Below, one piece after another: positions 1 through 8,320 of a stretch of 64,000 bases of DNA (position 1 is its first letter; each line of letters begins with the position of its first letter). The notes under the pieces are model-generated. The model did no database searches. It had not been told where the DNA came from and saw only the letters and a program-made list of their open reading frames with translations. The stretch spans positions 73,843 to 137,842 of the forward strand of contig JAPOSC010000051.1 of assembly GCA_026709935.1 (NCBI GenBank), in the 5' to 3' direction. Made by a program: the position numbers and the translations under genes. The DNA comes from Thiotrichales bacterium. Lineage in GTDB: Bacteria > Pseudomonadota > Gammaproteobacteria > HK1.

Positions 1-1191
1 CACCGGCGCCAACCCCACCGTGACCGCAATCTGCACCGTGACCACCATGCGCAGCCGGCCGGAGACAGTACGCACATCCAACGCCGGCCGGGTGGCAAGC
101 GCCATCACGATGGCGGCGACCGCCACGAACGACAGCCAGAAACCCGGAGCTCGCACACTGTGCGGATCGACGACCAGCACCACGATCAGCGCCAGTGCGA
201 GACTGTGCGAGTGCGGGACGCAGCGCCTTGCCAGGCGCGACGCGAACAGAACCCCCAGCATCAGCAGCGCGCGCTGGGTGGGAAGTGCGAGACCCGCGAG
301 CAGCGCATAAGCCAGGGCGGCAAGCATCGCCGCAACTCCTGCGAGCTGGGGGGCGGGAACGAGGAGCGCCGCCCGCGGCACCAGCGTCCACACCCGTAGC
401 GCCAGCCAATACGCGGTGCCCGCCGCCATCCCGACATGCAGGCCCGAGATCGCCATGAGGTGGGCGATGCCGGTCACGCGCAGCGTGCGCCAGCGATCCT
501 CCGAGAGACCGCTCCGATCGCCAATGGCAAGCGCGCGGACCAGGTCTTCGCTGTCGTACCCGTCGAGCGCGGAACGAATCCACCGCGCCAGATCCGCACG
601 CACCATGTCCACCCGCGCGAGCGAGAACGCCGGCGCCGAGCCAACGACCTCCCCGGCCCTGACGTAGCCGGTAGCGGCAATGCGATCGGCAAACAGCCGC
701 CCCTCGTAGTCGGAGCCGCCCGGATTGCGCCATCCCCGCGGCCGGCGAATCCGGACCGTCAGGCGCCACACGGACCCAGGCCAAATGGACCCGGGCCACA
801 CAGACCTTGGCGACGGAGCCGCCTCCACCCCGTACCACGAGAGCCGCAGCCGTGCCCCGGCAAGGGGCGCGTGGGTGCTGTCGAGCACCCGGAATTCGAA
901 GCGGGTCCGGCGCGAGTCGACATCGGGAAGACCGCGCACCGTGCCCGTCACCTCGACATCCCGCCCCTCCACTGGCGCCGCCACCGACCCCCACGCTCCC
1001 ATCTGCATGTGCGCGACGAAAGCCGCCCAGAAATATCCGGCGGCAAGAGCAAGCAGCGGGGCCACCCGGACCCGCACGAAAATGAGTGCCACCAGGACGG
1101 GCAGCAGTGCGCACCACATCGCGTCGGGCAGCACCGGCTCGTTCTCCAGCACCGCCACCCCGGTCACGAAAAGGCAAGCGATCAGCAGCAC
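1..1191 (-). CDS. comEC: ComEC/Rec2 DNA-uptake channel protein, C-terminal part outside window
   Basis: ComEC forms the inner-membrane channel that imports single-stranded DNA during natural transformation. About 397 residues are visible. They comprise hydrophobic N-terminal segments, a soluble OB-like domain of the DUF4131 type (roughly residues 50-180, with an FRV-LDSTHAPL-like stretch), and then the family hallmark MAISGLHVGMAAG near residue 243, which opens the membrane-embedded competence domain. The frame runs off the left edge, so the last transmembrane segments and any metallo-beta-lactamase-like domain are not seen. An in-frame TGA lies 12 bases before the chosen GTG at 1191, so this or a later codon must be the start. 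Its ribosome binding site is weak. It is divergent from the DUF2062 gene, a common arrangement in gammaproteobacteria. Identity is firm, the start is not. Confidence 0.9.
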   Translation of the reverse strand, partial: MLLIACLFVTGVAVLENEPVLPDAMWCALLPVLVALIFVRVRVAPLLALAAGYFWAAFVAHMQMGAWGSVAAPVEGRDVEVTGTVRGLPDVDSRRTRFEFRVLDSTHAPLAGARLRLSWYGVEAAPSPRSVWPGSIWPGSVWRLTVRIRRPRGWRNPGGSDYEGRLFADRIAATGYVRAGEVVGSAPAFSLARVDMVRADLARWIRSALDGYDSEDLVRALAIGDRSGLSEDRWRTLRVTGIAHLMAISGLHVGMAAGTAYWLALRVWTLVPRAALLVPAPQLAGVAAMLAALAYALLAGLALPTQRALLMLGVLFASRLARRCVPHSHSLALALIVVLVVDPHSVRAPGFWLSFVAVAAIVMALATRPALDVRTVSGRLRMVVTVQIAVTVGLAPV

Positions 1192-1379
1192 GGAGGACTC
1201 ACGGAAACGGGTTCATCGGAAGGGTGCGAAGGAGATCGGCAACTCGTGGACGCCAATGGCGAGACATGGATAATGCCCTTCTCGCAACCGCGTGCCGTCA
1301 GCCTGGGGAGCTCGTACATAGAGGCCGAGAACCCGTCGATTGTGGGATTCGAGCCCGGTGCCGGTACGAGACGAGGACG

Positions 1380-1988
1380 ATGAGACGGCTGCTGCGCAGA
1401 ATGATCCCCGGGACGCGCGCGCTTCGCAGGCACCCGGTCCTGCATCGCATCTTCGGCCGAACGCTCTTCGACCCCGAGCTGTGGCACCTCGGCCGCAGCT
1501 CGGTGGCGCGAGCTGTCTCTCTCGGCCTGTTCATGGCCTGGACGCCCGTGCCCTTTCAGATGGTTCTCGCCGCCGGGGCCGCGCTCGTGGCGCGCTGCAA
1601 CCTTCCGGTCGCGGTCGCGATGGTGTGGGCGAGCAACCCGGTAACGGTGGCGCCGATGTTCTACGCGGCCCACGAACTCGGGGCGTGGATACTCGACCGA
1701 CCGCCCGGAGACTTCCGGATCGAAGTGTCGCTGCGCTGGCTATTCGAGGGACTCGGCAAGGTGTGGGAGCCGCTGCTTCTCGGATGCTTCATGCTTGGCC
1801 TGGCCTCGGCGCTCCTCGGGCAGATCCTGATCCGGCTCGTATGGCGCGCTCACACCATGGCCTCGTGGCGCGAACGCCGCATCCGACGGCGCCGACGCCG
1901 CGACTCGGCCGGATCCGGCTCTCCCGCCGCCGGCATACCCCCGCCAGCGCCGGTGAGGAATCCCGGGAAGCGCGGTCCGAAGCTCTGA
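1380..1988 (+). CDS. DUF2062 family membrane protein
   Basis: This is a 202-residue protein of the DUF2062 family, whose function is not established. The N-terminus is very basic (MRRLLRRMIPG). Hydrophobic segments follow at about residues 45-70 and 78-98, with the family-typical AWTPVPFQM and ASNPVTVAPMFY stretches. A third hydrophobic segment lies at about residues 137-160, and the tail is arginine-rich. The ATG at 1380 was chosen because the conserved region begins right after it and an AGACGAGGACG stretch precedes it. A longer frame opening upstream has no family similarity. It sits between divergent comEC and convergent lolD, the usual place for this family near Lol and lpxK genes. A role in envelope biogenesis is inferred only from that context. 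Confidence 0.8.
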   Translation: MRRLLRRMIPGTRALRRHPVLHRIFGRTLFDPELWHLGRSSVARAVSLGLFMAWTPVPFQMVLAAGAALVARCNLPVAVAMVWASNPVTVAPMFYAAHELGAWILDRPPGDFRIEVSLRWLFEGLGKVWEPLLLGCFMLGLASALLGQILIRLVWRAHTMASWRERRIRRRRRRDSAGSGSPAAGIPPPAPVRNPGKRGPKL

Positions 1989-2103
1989 CGAGATTCGTAT
2001 CGGGTTGGTCAGGCGGCGTCGCCCGAGCGGTGCGCCGCCGTACTCGAAGATCGGCTCGGGTCAATCCGTCCGGCGGAGCCGTATCGATCGGTCGCCGATG
2101 GCG

Positions 2104-2784
2104 TCAGGCAGGATCCAGGCGCCCGTCCACGACTCGCAGCCGCCGATCCATTCGCTCGCTGAGCGAAAGATCGTGCGTGGCCACCACGATGCTGGTGCCG
2201 AGCTCCCGGTTGAGCGAGCGCAGCAGGTCGAAGACTGCATCCGCGGTGTGCCGGTCGAGATTGCCAGTGGGCTCGTCGGCGAGCACGCATCGCGGCCGGG
2301 TCACGAGCGCGCGGGCGATGGCGGTGCGCTGGCGCTCGCCGCCCGAGAGCTCGGACGGCTTGTGCGTGGCGCGATCCTCCAGACCGACCCGCTCGAGCAT
2401 GTCCTGCGCCTGTCCGGCCGCGACACGGGCCCGCATGCCGCGAATGAGCAACGGCATCGCCACGTTTTCGAGTGCGGTGAACTCGGCCATGAGGTGGTGA
2501 AACTGGTAGATGAAGCCGAGAACCTTGTTGCGGAACGCTGAGCGCTCGCGTTCGCCGACCTTCGCCATCGACTGTCCGTCGATGGTCACCTCTCCGCGAT
2601 CCGGGGTATCGAGGCCACCGAGGCAGTGCAGCAGGGTGCTCTTGCCGGAACCGGACGCACCCGTGAGCGCAATCGCCTCGCCGGCCTCGACCACGAGATC
2701 CACGCCCTTCAGGACCTGGACCTCCAGCCGTCCCTGGCGGAACGTCCGGTCGATACCGCGGGCGACGAGAACCGCCTCACTCAT
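2104..2784 (-). CDS. lolD: Lipoprotein-releasing ABC transporter ATPase LolD
   Basis: LolD powers the release of outer-membrane lipoproteins from the inner membrane to the chaperone LolA. The 226-residue protein has the Walker A motif GASGSGKST at residues 42-50, a Q-loop in FIYQFHHLM, the ABC signature [14 protein letters not shown] near 144-157, Walker B in [10 protein letters not shown], and the switch histidine in [21 protein letters not shown] is typical of LolD within the MacB-like ATPases. The ATG at 2784 lies inside the last codons of the upstream permease gene (stop at 2777), so translation is likely coupled. No second permease gene follows. The next gene downstream is convergent DUF2062. 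Confidence 0.96.
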   Translation of the reverse strand: MSEAVLVARGIDRTFRQGRLEVQVLKGVDLVVEAGEAIALTGASGSGKSTLLHCLGGLDTPDRGEVTIDGQSMAKVGERERSAFRNKVLGFIYQFHHLMAEFTALENVAMPLLIRGMRARVAAGQAQDMLERVGLEDRATHKPSELSGGERQRTAIARALVTRPRCVLADEPTGNLDRHTADAVFDLLRSLNRELGTSIVVATHDLSLSERMDRRLRVVDGRLDPA

Positions 2785-4024
2785 GGCGCAACGCCTCCAC
2801 CGGATGGACCCGCGAGGCCTTCCACGCCGGATAGATCGTCGCGAGCACGCACATCACGAAGGCCACGCTGCCCACCGCCGCCACGTCGCGCCAGCGCATC
2901 TCCGAGGGCACCGCGCTGATGTAGTAGATGTCCGGGGAGAGGAAGGTCACCCCGAAGAAGCTCTCGATGGCAGGCACGAGGGTCTCGACATTGGTGGCGA
3001 GGGCGACTCCACCGGCCACCCCGGCAATGGTACCGGCGATGCCGATCAGGGTCCCCTGCACCACGAAGATCGCCAGGATACTCGACTGTCTGGCGCCGAA
3101 GGTGCGCAGGATGGCGATGTCGGGTTCCTTGTCGGTCACCACCATGACCAGCGTCGAGACCAGGTTGAACGCGGCGACCGCGACGATGAGGGTCAGGATC
3201 ACGAACATCACTGTCCTCTCGATCTTCAGCGCCCGGAAGAAGTTCGCGTGGTACTGCGTCCAGTTCCGCAGCCAGTACTGTCCTCCGAACGAGCGGGCGA
3301 GCTCCCGGCTCACCCGAGGGGCGTCGAACATGTCGGCGAGCTTCACGCGCAGCCCGCTGACCCCCTGCTCAAGACGGAACACCCGCTGGGCGTCCTCGAT
3401 GTGCATCACCGCAAGCGCGGTGTCGTACTGCGAGTGACCAGCCTCGAAGAGACCGCTGACGGTGAAACGACGCATGCGCGGCAACACCCCGGCCGGCGTG
3501 ATCCGCGCCTGGGGAGCAACCAGCGTGACCCGCGTGCCGACCTCGGCGCCAAGCCTCCGCGCGAGGTCTCGTCCGATCAGGAGATTGAATCGTCCTGGCG
3601 CGAGGCTTTCCAGCTCGCCTTCGACCAGGTACTGGTCAATCTCCGACACCGCCGGTTCGTGCGAAGGCGAGACGCCACGAATCAGCACGCCCCGGACCTG
3701 CCCGGCGTGGGTCAGCATCCCCTGCGATTCGACGAACGGAGCGGTCCCCACCACCTCCGGGTGGTCTTCGGCGATGCCGGCGAGCGATTCCCAGTCATCG
3801 AGTGCGTGGTTGAATCCCGAGATCGTCGCGTGCGAAGCCACGCCGAGGATCCGTTCGCGCAGCTCGCGCTCGAAACCGTTCATGACCGAAATCACGGTGA
3901 TCAGGGCGGTCACGCCGAGGGCGATTCCGATCGTCGACGTGAGGCTGATGAACGAGATGAAATGATTGCGCCGCTTCGCGCGCGTGTAGCGCATGCCGAC
4001 GCAGAGCTCCCAGGGCGTGAACAT
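2777..4024 (-). CDS. lolC: Lipoprotein-releasing system permease, LolC/LolE family
   Basis: This is the 415-residue transmembrane subunit of the Lol exporter. It has the family topology: an N-terminal transmembrane helix (about residues 27-50, after [20 protein letters not shown]), a large periplasmic MacB-like domain (about 50-270), and three C-terminal helices separated by short loops. [36 protein letters not shown] forms the classic FtsX-type end. It overlaps lolD by 8 bases. Only one permease gene is present here, whereas E. coli has lolC and lolE, so a homodimeric (LolF-like) exporter or a distant second gene are both possible. The LolC or LolE label cannot be decided from this sequence. 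Confidence 0.94.
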   Translation of the reverse strand: MFTPWELCVGMRYTRAKRRNHFISFISLTSTIGIALGVTALITVISVMNGFERELRERILGVASHATISGFNHALDDWESLAGIAEDHPEVVGTAPFVESQGMLTHAGQVRGVLIRGVSPSHEPAVSEIDQYLVEGELESLAPGRFNLLIGRDLARRLGAEVGTRVTLVAPQARITPAGVLPRMRRFTVSGLFEAGHSQYDTALAVMHIEDAQRVFRLEQGVSGLRVKLADMFDAPRVSRELARSFGGQYWLRNWTQYHANFFRALKIERTVMFVILTLIVAVAAFNLVSTLVMVVTDKEPDIAILRTFGARQSSILAIFVVQGTLIGIAGTIAGVAGGVALATNVETLVPAIESFFGVTFLSPDIYYISAVPSEMRWRDVAAVGSVAFVMCVLATIYPAWKASRVHPVEALRHE

Positions 4025-4059
4025 GGAGGACAGTCAGTCGTGGACGGCCGGGAGACCGC

Positions 4060-4761
4060 TCACCCGATCCGCTTCGGCGCGGCCCGCGCCACCCGGCTTC
4101 GCAGGTACACGGGCGACGCATCTTCCGGCGCAACCGCCAGGCCGGCCTCCAGGGCCAGCCGCGCGGTCCCGAGCATGTCGCTTGCCTGCGGCAGTCGCGC
4201 CGCGTCCACCGACTCCGGACTGCGGCCGAGCCGATCCGCCATGCGCTCCTCCAAAGCGGCACGATGTGCGGTCCACCCGGAGCCGGCGCCGGCCCATTCG
4301 CCCGCATCGGGAAGGTGAACCGCAGCCGGTGAAACGACGGACTCCTCGAACGCCGGGACCATCGTCACTCCATCCCATTCGAAGCCTCCCCAGTACAACT
4401 CGCCCATCCGCGCGTCGAGCGCCACCAGCACTCGGGGCGTCCCCTTGGCGCGCTGCATGCCGGCCGCGATGACCTGCAGGGTGGACACCGCGATCAGCGG
4501 GCGGCCAGTTCCGAAACCGAGCCCCTGGGCGACGGAGCAGGCGATCCGCAGCCCCGTGAACGAACCCGGGCCGCGGCCGAACGCTATCGCATCGAGCGCA
4601 CCGAGATCGGCCTCCGCATCGGCCAGCACCTCGTCGATCATGGGAAGCAGCAGCTCGGTATGGCGGCGCGGCTCGACCCGGTGACGCGCCGTGATCGTGC
4701 CCGAAAACTCCAGAGCGCAGGAACATGCATCGGTTGCGGTCTCGATGGCCAGGATGTTCAC
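4060..4761 (-). CDS. tsaB: tRNA threonylcarbamoyladenosine biosynthesis protein TsaB
   Basis: TsaB is the dimerization partner of TsaD in making the t6A37 modification of ANN-decoding tRNAs. The protein begins VNILAIETATDACSCAL (the ASKHA-fold phosphate-1 region) and contains the family motif GRGPGSFTGLRIA near residue 65. The length of 233 residues is normal. The GTG at 4761 was preferred over an ATG 51 bases upstream because the conserved N-terminus starts at this valine and a GAAGGA ribosome binding site lies 9 bases before it. It is followed on the same strand by lolC after about 35 bases, so it probably shares that transcript. TsaB lacks the metal-binding histidines of TsaD, and none is seen here, as expected. 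Confidence 0.94.
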   Translation of the reverse strand: MNILAIETATDACSCALEFSGTITARHRVEPRRHTELLLPMIDEVLADAEADLGALDAIAFGRGPGSFTGLRIACSVAQGLGFGTGRPLIAVSTLQVIAAGMQRAKGTPRVLVALDARMGELYWGGFEWDGVTMVPAFEESVVSPAAVHLPDAGEWAGAGSGWTAHRAALEERMADRLGRSPESVDAARLPQASDMLGTARLALEAGLAVAPEDASPVYLRSRVARAAPKRIG

Positions 4762-4956
4762 CAGGATTCGTCCTTCGGCCCGCGGGACCGGCCAGCGCCA
4801 TCGTCCCTCCACGGGGTAACCGGGCGGGGCTTGCGGAGACGACGCGCGGACTGCGAGTCGACCCGCACCGGTGGCAAGCCGGCGATCGGCATGGCCTGGC
4901 GCAAGGTCGAAGATCCGGCGGCGGATGTTCCCGGCAGCAACACCGGTGAGTCAACT

Positions 4957-5247
4957 TCAATCCGGGTTGGTGTCGTGGGTGTGGGCGTGGGCGGTGAATT
5001 CGACGCCTTCGTGAATCATCCGGAATCGGGCATGCTCCTTCTCGTTGCGGTCGAGCTCCTTCTCGATGCGGTCGAGAATCACACCGACTCGGGCCTGCTC
5101 CTTCTCGACCGCGAGCAGGCGATCCTGAAGGCGATGCTGGCCGGCGAGCAGGCGATCCTCCAGGCGGTGTTGGCTCGCAAGCAGAAGACCGGCAAGGGCG
5201 ATGCCGGTGGCGATGATGGCGATGAGTTCGGCGGAGACAGTCTTCAT
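4957..5247 (-). CDS. Small membrane-anchored coiled-coil protein, unknown function
   Basis: This 96-residue protein is not recognised as a named family. Residues 5-25 (SAELIAIIATGIALAGLLLA) form one transmembrane segment or uncleaved signal anchor. The next 50 residues are a charged amphipathic coiled coil in which SQHRLEDRLLAG and GQHRLQDRLLAV are near repeats; the DNA shows the same period of about 30 bases at 5105-5165. The tail contains HAHTHDTN. Regular heptad-like leucines and an unbroken reading frame support a real gene. It stands alone on the minus strand, downstream of and divergent from cobT. A structural or scaffold role can be guessed from the architecture but not shown. Confidence 0.6.
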   Translation of the reverse strand: MKTVSAELIAIIATGIALAGLLLASQHRLEDRLLAGQHRLQDRLLAVEKEQARVGVILDRIEKELDRNEKEHARFRMIHEGVEFTAHAHTHDTNPD

Positions 5248-5668
5248 GGAGGCATCGTACCAGAAGCATCAATAACGCAAACTCGGATTCCAGGCCGAGC
5301 CGTGTCGTCCTCAGGCGATCGGGATGTCGGATTGCGGCCCGTACCATGTCGTCCTGCGGCCATTCATTTGCGCCGGTGCCGTTCCTGAATCCAACCCTGA
5401 ATCCGGCCCCGAATCCAGCGTCCCGCCAACGCTCGCAAAGGCGGCAGCGCGGCGGGATTTTCGCGCGATCCCAACCCTCGGACAGCCATCGGAGAGAGTT
5501 CGGGCTGATGGTCCCGCCCGGCGGGAATGGCTGCGTGACATCAGTGAATGGACGCGGCCGGATTCCGGGCGTTAGAGTCCGCGCCGAAACCCGAAATCCA
5601 CGGTGCCGAGGAGCGGCAGGACGGTATCGAAGTCCCCGTTGACGACGCACCGGGACGGAGAATGCCGC
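5248..5668. other. 420-base intergenic region with a period-12 repeat
   Basis: This space separates the divergent small membrane protein and cobT. Three copies of a 12-base unit (CCTGAATCCAAC-like) lie at 5384-5419. I looked for a cobalamin riboswitch ahead of cobT and saw no convincing B12 box or surrounding fold. A 76-codon minus-strand frame (5311-5541) encodes a low-complexity LDSG/PDSG repeat that follows directly from the DNA repeat, and I do not call it a gene. Confidence 0.5.
5384..5419. repeat. Three tandem copies of a 12-base unit
   Basis: The units are CCTGAATCCAAC, CCTGAATCCGGC and CCCGAATCCAGC, directly adjacent with exact 12-base spacing of the GAATCC core. They lie in the leader region upstream of cobT. 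Read on the minus strand the core is GGATTC(A/G)GG, similar in style to the tandem repeat upstream of rpsO at 25793. Confidence 0.7.
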
Positions 5669-6694
5669 ATGTTCGACCTTCCACCTGTCTCTCACGAGCT
5701 GGATGACGCCATCCGGCGCGCTATCGACTCGAAGACCAAGCCGCTCGGTGCCCTCGGGATGGTGGAGACACTTGCGGCGCAGATCGCACGTATCCAGGGC
5801 ACGCTCAGCCCCCGACTGGAGCGCTGCCGCCTCACCCTGTTCGCCGGCGACCACGGCATCGCCAGCGAGGGCGTCTCCGCCTTTCCGCCGGCGGTGACCC
5901 GCCAGATGGTCGAAAACTTCCTCGCCGGCGGCGCCGCCGCAAACGTGTTCGCGCGCACGAACGGGGCGGATCTCCGGGTCGTCGACGCCGGGGTCGCCGG
6001 CGACCGCATGGACACGCCCGGGCTCGTGTCGCGGCGCATCGCCGACGGCACCCGGAACTGCGCGGTCGAACCCGCGATGACGGCGGCGCAGTGCGACGCG
6101 GCGCTCGGAGCGGGCGATGCGCTCGGCGGGGACGATGCGCCCGACGCGGCGGCGTTCGGCGAGATGGGGATCGCCAACACGTCGGCGGCAGCGCTCATCG
6201 CGCACAAGCTCACCGGCATCGGGCTCGACGTGCTGGTCGGGCGCGGGACCGGACTCGACGACGATGGGCTCGCGCACAAACAGGCGGTCCTCGCGCGGGC
6301 CGCGGCGCGCACCGCGGCACGGCTCGACGCTCACGCCGCGCTACGCGAATACGGCGGCTTCGAGATCGTGATGATGGCCGGCGCGATGATCGGGGCGGCG
6401 CGCGCCGGGGCGATCGTGCTCGTGGATGGATTCATCGCGAGCTCGGCGGCGCTTGCGGCGATCGGGCTCGCGCCGGCGCTGCGGGACTACCTCGTCTTCG
6501 CGCACCGCTCCGCCGAGCAAGGTCATCGCATGGTGCTGGAGGCGCTCGACGCCCGACCGCTGCTCGAGTTCGACATGCGGCTCGGCGAAGGCACCGGTGC
6601 CCTGCTCGCATGGCCAGTGCTGAAATGCGCCGCGGCCATGCTGTGCGAGATGGCGAGCTTCGAGGGCGCGGGGGTCAGCGGGCCGAGCGCATGA
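5669..6694 (+). CDS. cobT: Nicotinate-nucleotide:dimethylbenzimidazole phosphoribosyltransferase CobT
   Basis: CobT makes alpha-ribazole 5'-phosphate from nicotinate mononucleotide and 5,6-dimethylbenzimidazole, the lower-ligand step of cobalamin assembly. The 341-residue protein shows the family blocks TKPLGALG, LFAGDHGIASEGVSAFPPAVT, GGAAANVFAR, GEMGIANTSAAALI, GRGTGLDDDG and, near the end, RLGEGTGALLA, which carries the expected catalytic glutamate. The ATG at 5669 was chosen over an upstream start because GGAG lies 8 bases before it and the family N-terminus starts there. It is the first gene of cobT-cobS-cobC. The usual partner cobU lies beyond the Dnd island on the opposite strand. Confidence 0.96.
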   Translation: MFDLPPVSHELDDAIRRAIDSKTKPLGALGMVETLAAQIARIQGTLSPRLERCRLTLFAGDHGIASEGVSAFPPAVTRQMVENFLAGGAAANVFARTNGADLRVVDAGVAGDRMDTPGLVSRRIADGTRNCAVEPAMTAAQCDAALGAGDALGGDDAPDAAAFGEMGIANTSAAALIAHKLTGIGLDVLVGRGTGLDDDGLAHKQAVLARAAARTAARLDAHAALREYGGFEIVMMAGAMIGAARAGAIVLVDGFIASSAALAAIGLAPALRDYLVFAHRSAEQGHRMVLEALDARPLLEFDMRLGEGTGALLAWPVLKCAAAMLCEMASFEGAGVSGPSA

Positions 6695-6764
6695 CGCGGG
6701 TGACGCGGGCGCACGAGAGGCGCGCGCGGACTTGCCGTGAACGGCCCGAAGCGCTGGGCCGGTG

Positions 6765-7538
6765 ATGAGCATGACGCGCGCCCGCGAGGAGTTCGCGGTT
6801 TTCCTGCTCGCAGTACAGTTTCTCACGCGAGCGCCGATCCGCTCGCAGCACCTGTTCACCGAAGCGCGACTCGCGGCCGCGCTGCGCTACCACCCGCTCG
6901 TCGGAGCGCTCGTCGGCGCGCTCTCGGGCGGCGTATTCTGGCTCGCACACCTGATCTTTCCAGCGAGCCTGAGCGTCGTGCTCGCCGTCGCCACCTCCAT
7001 CGTCGTCACCGGTGCGTTGCACGAGGACGGGTTCGCGGACACCTGCGACGGGCTCGGTGGCGGCGCCACTCGCGCACGGGCGCTCGACATCATGCGCGAC
7101 AGCCGGCTCGGCACCTACGGCGCGACCGGCCTCGGACTGATGCTCACGGCGAAGGGGCTCGCGCTGGCCGCGGCACCGACCGACGCGGTGCCATGGCTCC
7201 TGGTCGCGTCTCATGCCGCGAGCCGCGCATCCATGGTGCTGGCCCTCGCGACCGGCAGCTACGCACGGGAAACGGGGGTCGCCGCCCCGTTCGCCGGGAC
7301 GATGAATCGGACCAGCCTTGCGCTCGCGCTCGCGACCGGTGTGGCAGTGGGCTGCCTGCCGCTCATGGAAGCAACCCCGGCGGTGGTCCTGGCCGGGCTC
7401 GGCGGGCTGGCGGCCGGCCATGTCGCGATGCGCCGCCTGTACGAGCGCAAGCTCGGTGGCTATACCGGAGACTGCCTCGGCGCGGTGCAGCAAACGAGCG
7501 AACTCGGCCTGTACCTCGGTTTCGTCGCGGCGGTGTAG
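6765..7538 (+). CDS. cobS: Adenosylcobinamide-GDP ribazoletransferase (cobalamin synthase) CobS
   Basis: CobS is the integral-membrane enzyme that joins adenosylcobinamide-GDP and alpha-ribazole to give adenosylcobalamin. The 257-residue protein has FAVFLLAVQFLTRAPI at the N-terminus, YHPLVGALVGAL, the metal-binding family motif GALHEDGFADTCDGLGGG near residue 85, then DSRLGTYGATGLGLML, and several hydrophobic helices through GGYTGDCLGAVQQTSEL. Start choice is open among GTG 6762, ATG 6765 and ATG 6771, which differ by only a few residues. It lies 70 bases after cobT and is followed closely by cobC, so the three probably form one transcript. Confidence 0.95.
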   Translation: MSMTRAREEFAVFLLAVQFLTRAPIRSQHLFTEARLAAALRYHPLVGALVGALSGGVFWLAHLIFPASLSVVLAVATSIVVTGALHEDGFADTCDGLGGGATRARALDIMRDSRLGTYGATGLGLMLTAKGLALAAAPTDAVPWLLVASHAASRASMVLALATGSYARETGVAAPFAGTMNRTSLALALATGVAVGCLPLMEATPAVVLAGLGGLAAGHVAMRRLYERKLGGYTGDCLGAVQQTSELGLYLGFVAAV

Positions 7539-7555
7539 CGCGCAGGCTCCGGATC

Positions 7556-8089
7556 GTGCCCGTGATCCTGGTACGCCATACCCGGCCCGCGGTCCCGGAA
7601 GGTGTGTGCTACGGCATCACGGACCTGGATCTCGCGCCCACGTTCGACGACGAAGCGGCGGCTGTCCTGGCCACACTGCCTCGCACCAACCGGCTGGTGA
7701 GCAGCCCGCTGCAACGCTGCCGGCGGCTCGCGGAGCGGATCGGCGTCGCGCGCGGCATCGTTCCCGTGGTGGACGAGAGGCTGCGGGAGTTCGACTTCGG
7801 CACGTGGGAAGGCGTGCCGTGGGACGACATCCCCCGGCCGGAACTCGACGCGTGGGCGGCGGATTTCTTCGATGCGCGCCCGCACGGCGGCGAGAGTGTC
7901 CGGATGCTCGACGAGCGCGTCGGTGCCGCCATTGCCGAATACCGGGCCGAGTTCCGGCGCAGTGACCGCCCCCATGTGATCGTCACCCACGCCGGAGTCA
8001 TCAAGGCCGCCCTGGCCCGAGCCGGGCACCCCGACGGGTGGCGAGCCGTGGTCGAATTCGGCGCCTCGATCCGGCTGCCGGGGGACTGA
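7556..8089 (+). CDS. cobC: Histidine phosphatase, probable alpha-ribazole phosphatase CobC
   Basis: This 177-residue branch-1 histidine phosphatase probably dephosphorylates alpha-ribazole phosphate (or cobalamin 5'-phosphate) for cobalamin synthesis. It starts VPVILVRHTRPAVPEGVCYG, which places the phosphohistidine in the RHT motif about ten residues in. LVSSPLQRCRRLAE, EFDFGTWEGVPWDDI and VIVTHAGVIKAALA complete the fold, with the second catalytic histidine in THAG. The GTG at 7556 starts 17 bases after the cobS stop. Position in the cob cluster supports CobC over a general phosphoglycerate mutase. It converges with the Dnd island. Confidence 0.9.
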   Translation: MPVILVRHTRPAVPEGVCYGITDLDLAPTFDDEAAAVLATLPRTNRLVSSPLQRCRRLAERIGVARGIVPVVDERLREFDFGTWEGVPWDDIPRPELDAWAADFFDARPHGGESVRMLDERVGAAIAEYRAEFRRSDRPHVIVTHAGVIKAALARAGHPDGWRAVVEFGASIRLPGD

Positions 8090-8190
8090 GGGTGCCACTG
8101 CCCAATGTATGGACCTCACATTTCGACCTTCAGGGCTCCCAATGGACGGAGCTGGCGAGGAGGCCCCGCCGCGGTCATCGGCGAGGATTC

Positions 8191-8280
8191 TCAGGGAGAT
8201 TCACCAGCCGAGACCGCTTCAAGAGCATCGGTCATGCGTAGATCGAGGACGATGCGCCGTCGCTGCTCACCTTTGCTCAT
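8191..8280 (-). CDS. Possible 29-residue peptide or gene remnant at the end of the defence island
   Basis: An ATG at 8280, 40 bases after the DUF4276 stop, has a strong ribosome binding site (GGAGG, six bases before it). It opens a frame encoding MSKGEQRRRIVLDLRMTDAL and a few more residues before TGA. The peptide matches nothing I recognise. It could be a true small downstream gene or the first codons of a gene truncated at the island edge. The rest of 8090-8320 holds nothing else I can identify. Confidence 0.25.
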   Translation of the reverse strand: MSKGEQRRRIVLDLRMTDALEAVSAGESP

Positions 8281-8320
8281 CGCGACCCTCCGCGAACTCG
8301 GCCATGGTCGAGCCACGGAT

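Noticed and set aside
5311-5541. 76-codon minus-strand frame with LDSG/PDSG repeats
   Set aside because: The amino-acid repeat is just the translation of a 12-base DNA repeat, and there is no convincing ribosome binding site.
5248-5668. Possible cobalamin riboswitch upstream of cobT
   Set aside because: No recognisable B12 box or conserved core in the right order. Only a short tandem repeat is present.
4034-6334. A 766-codon minus-strand frame spanning tsaB to cobT
   Set aside because: It crosses several well-supported genes on both strands and has a biased arginine/glycine/proline composition.
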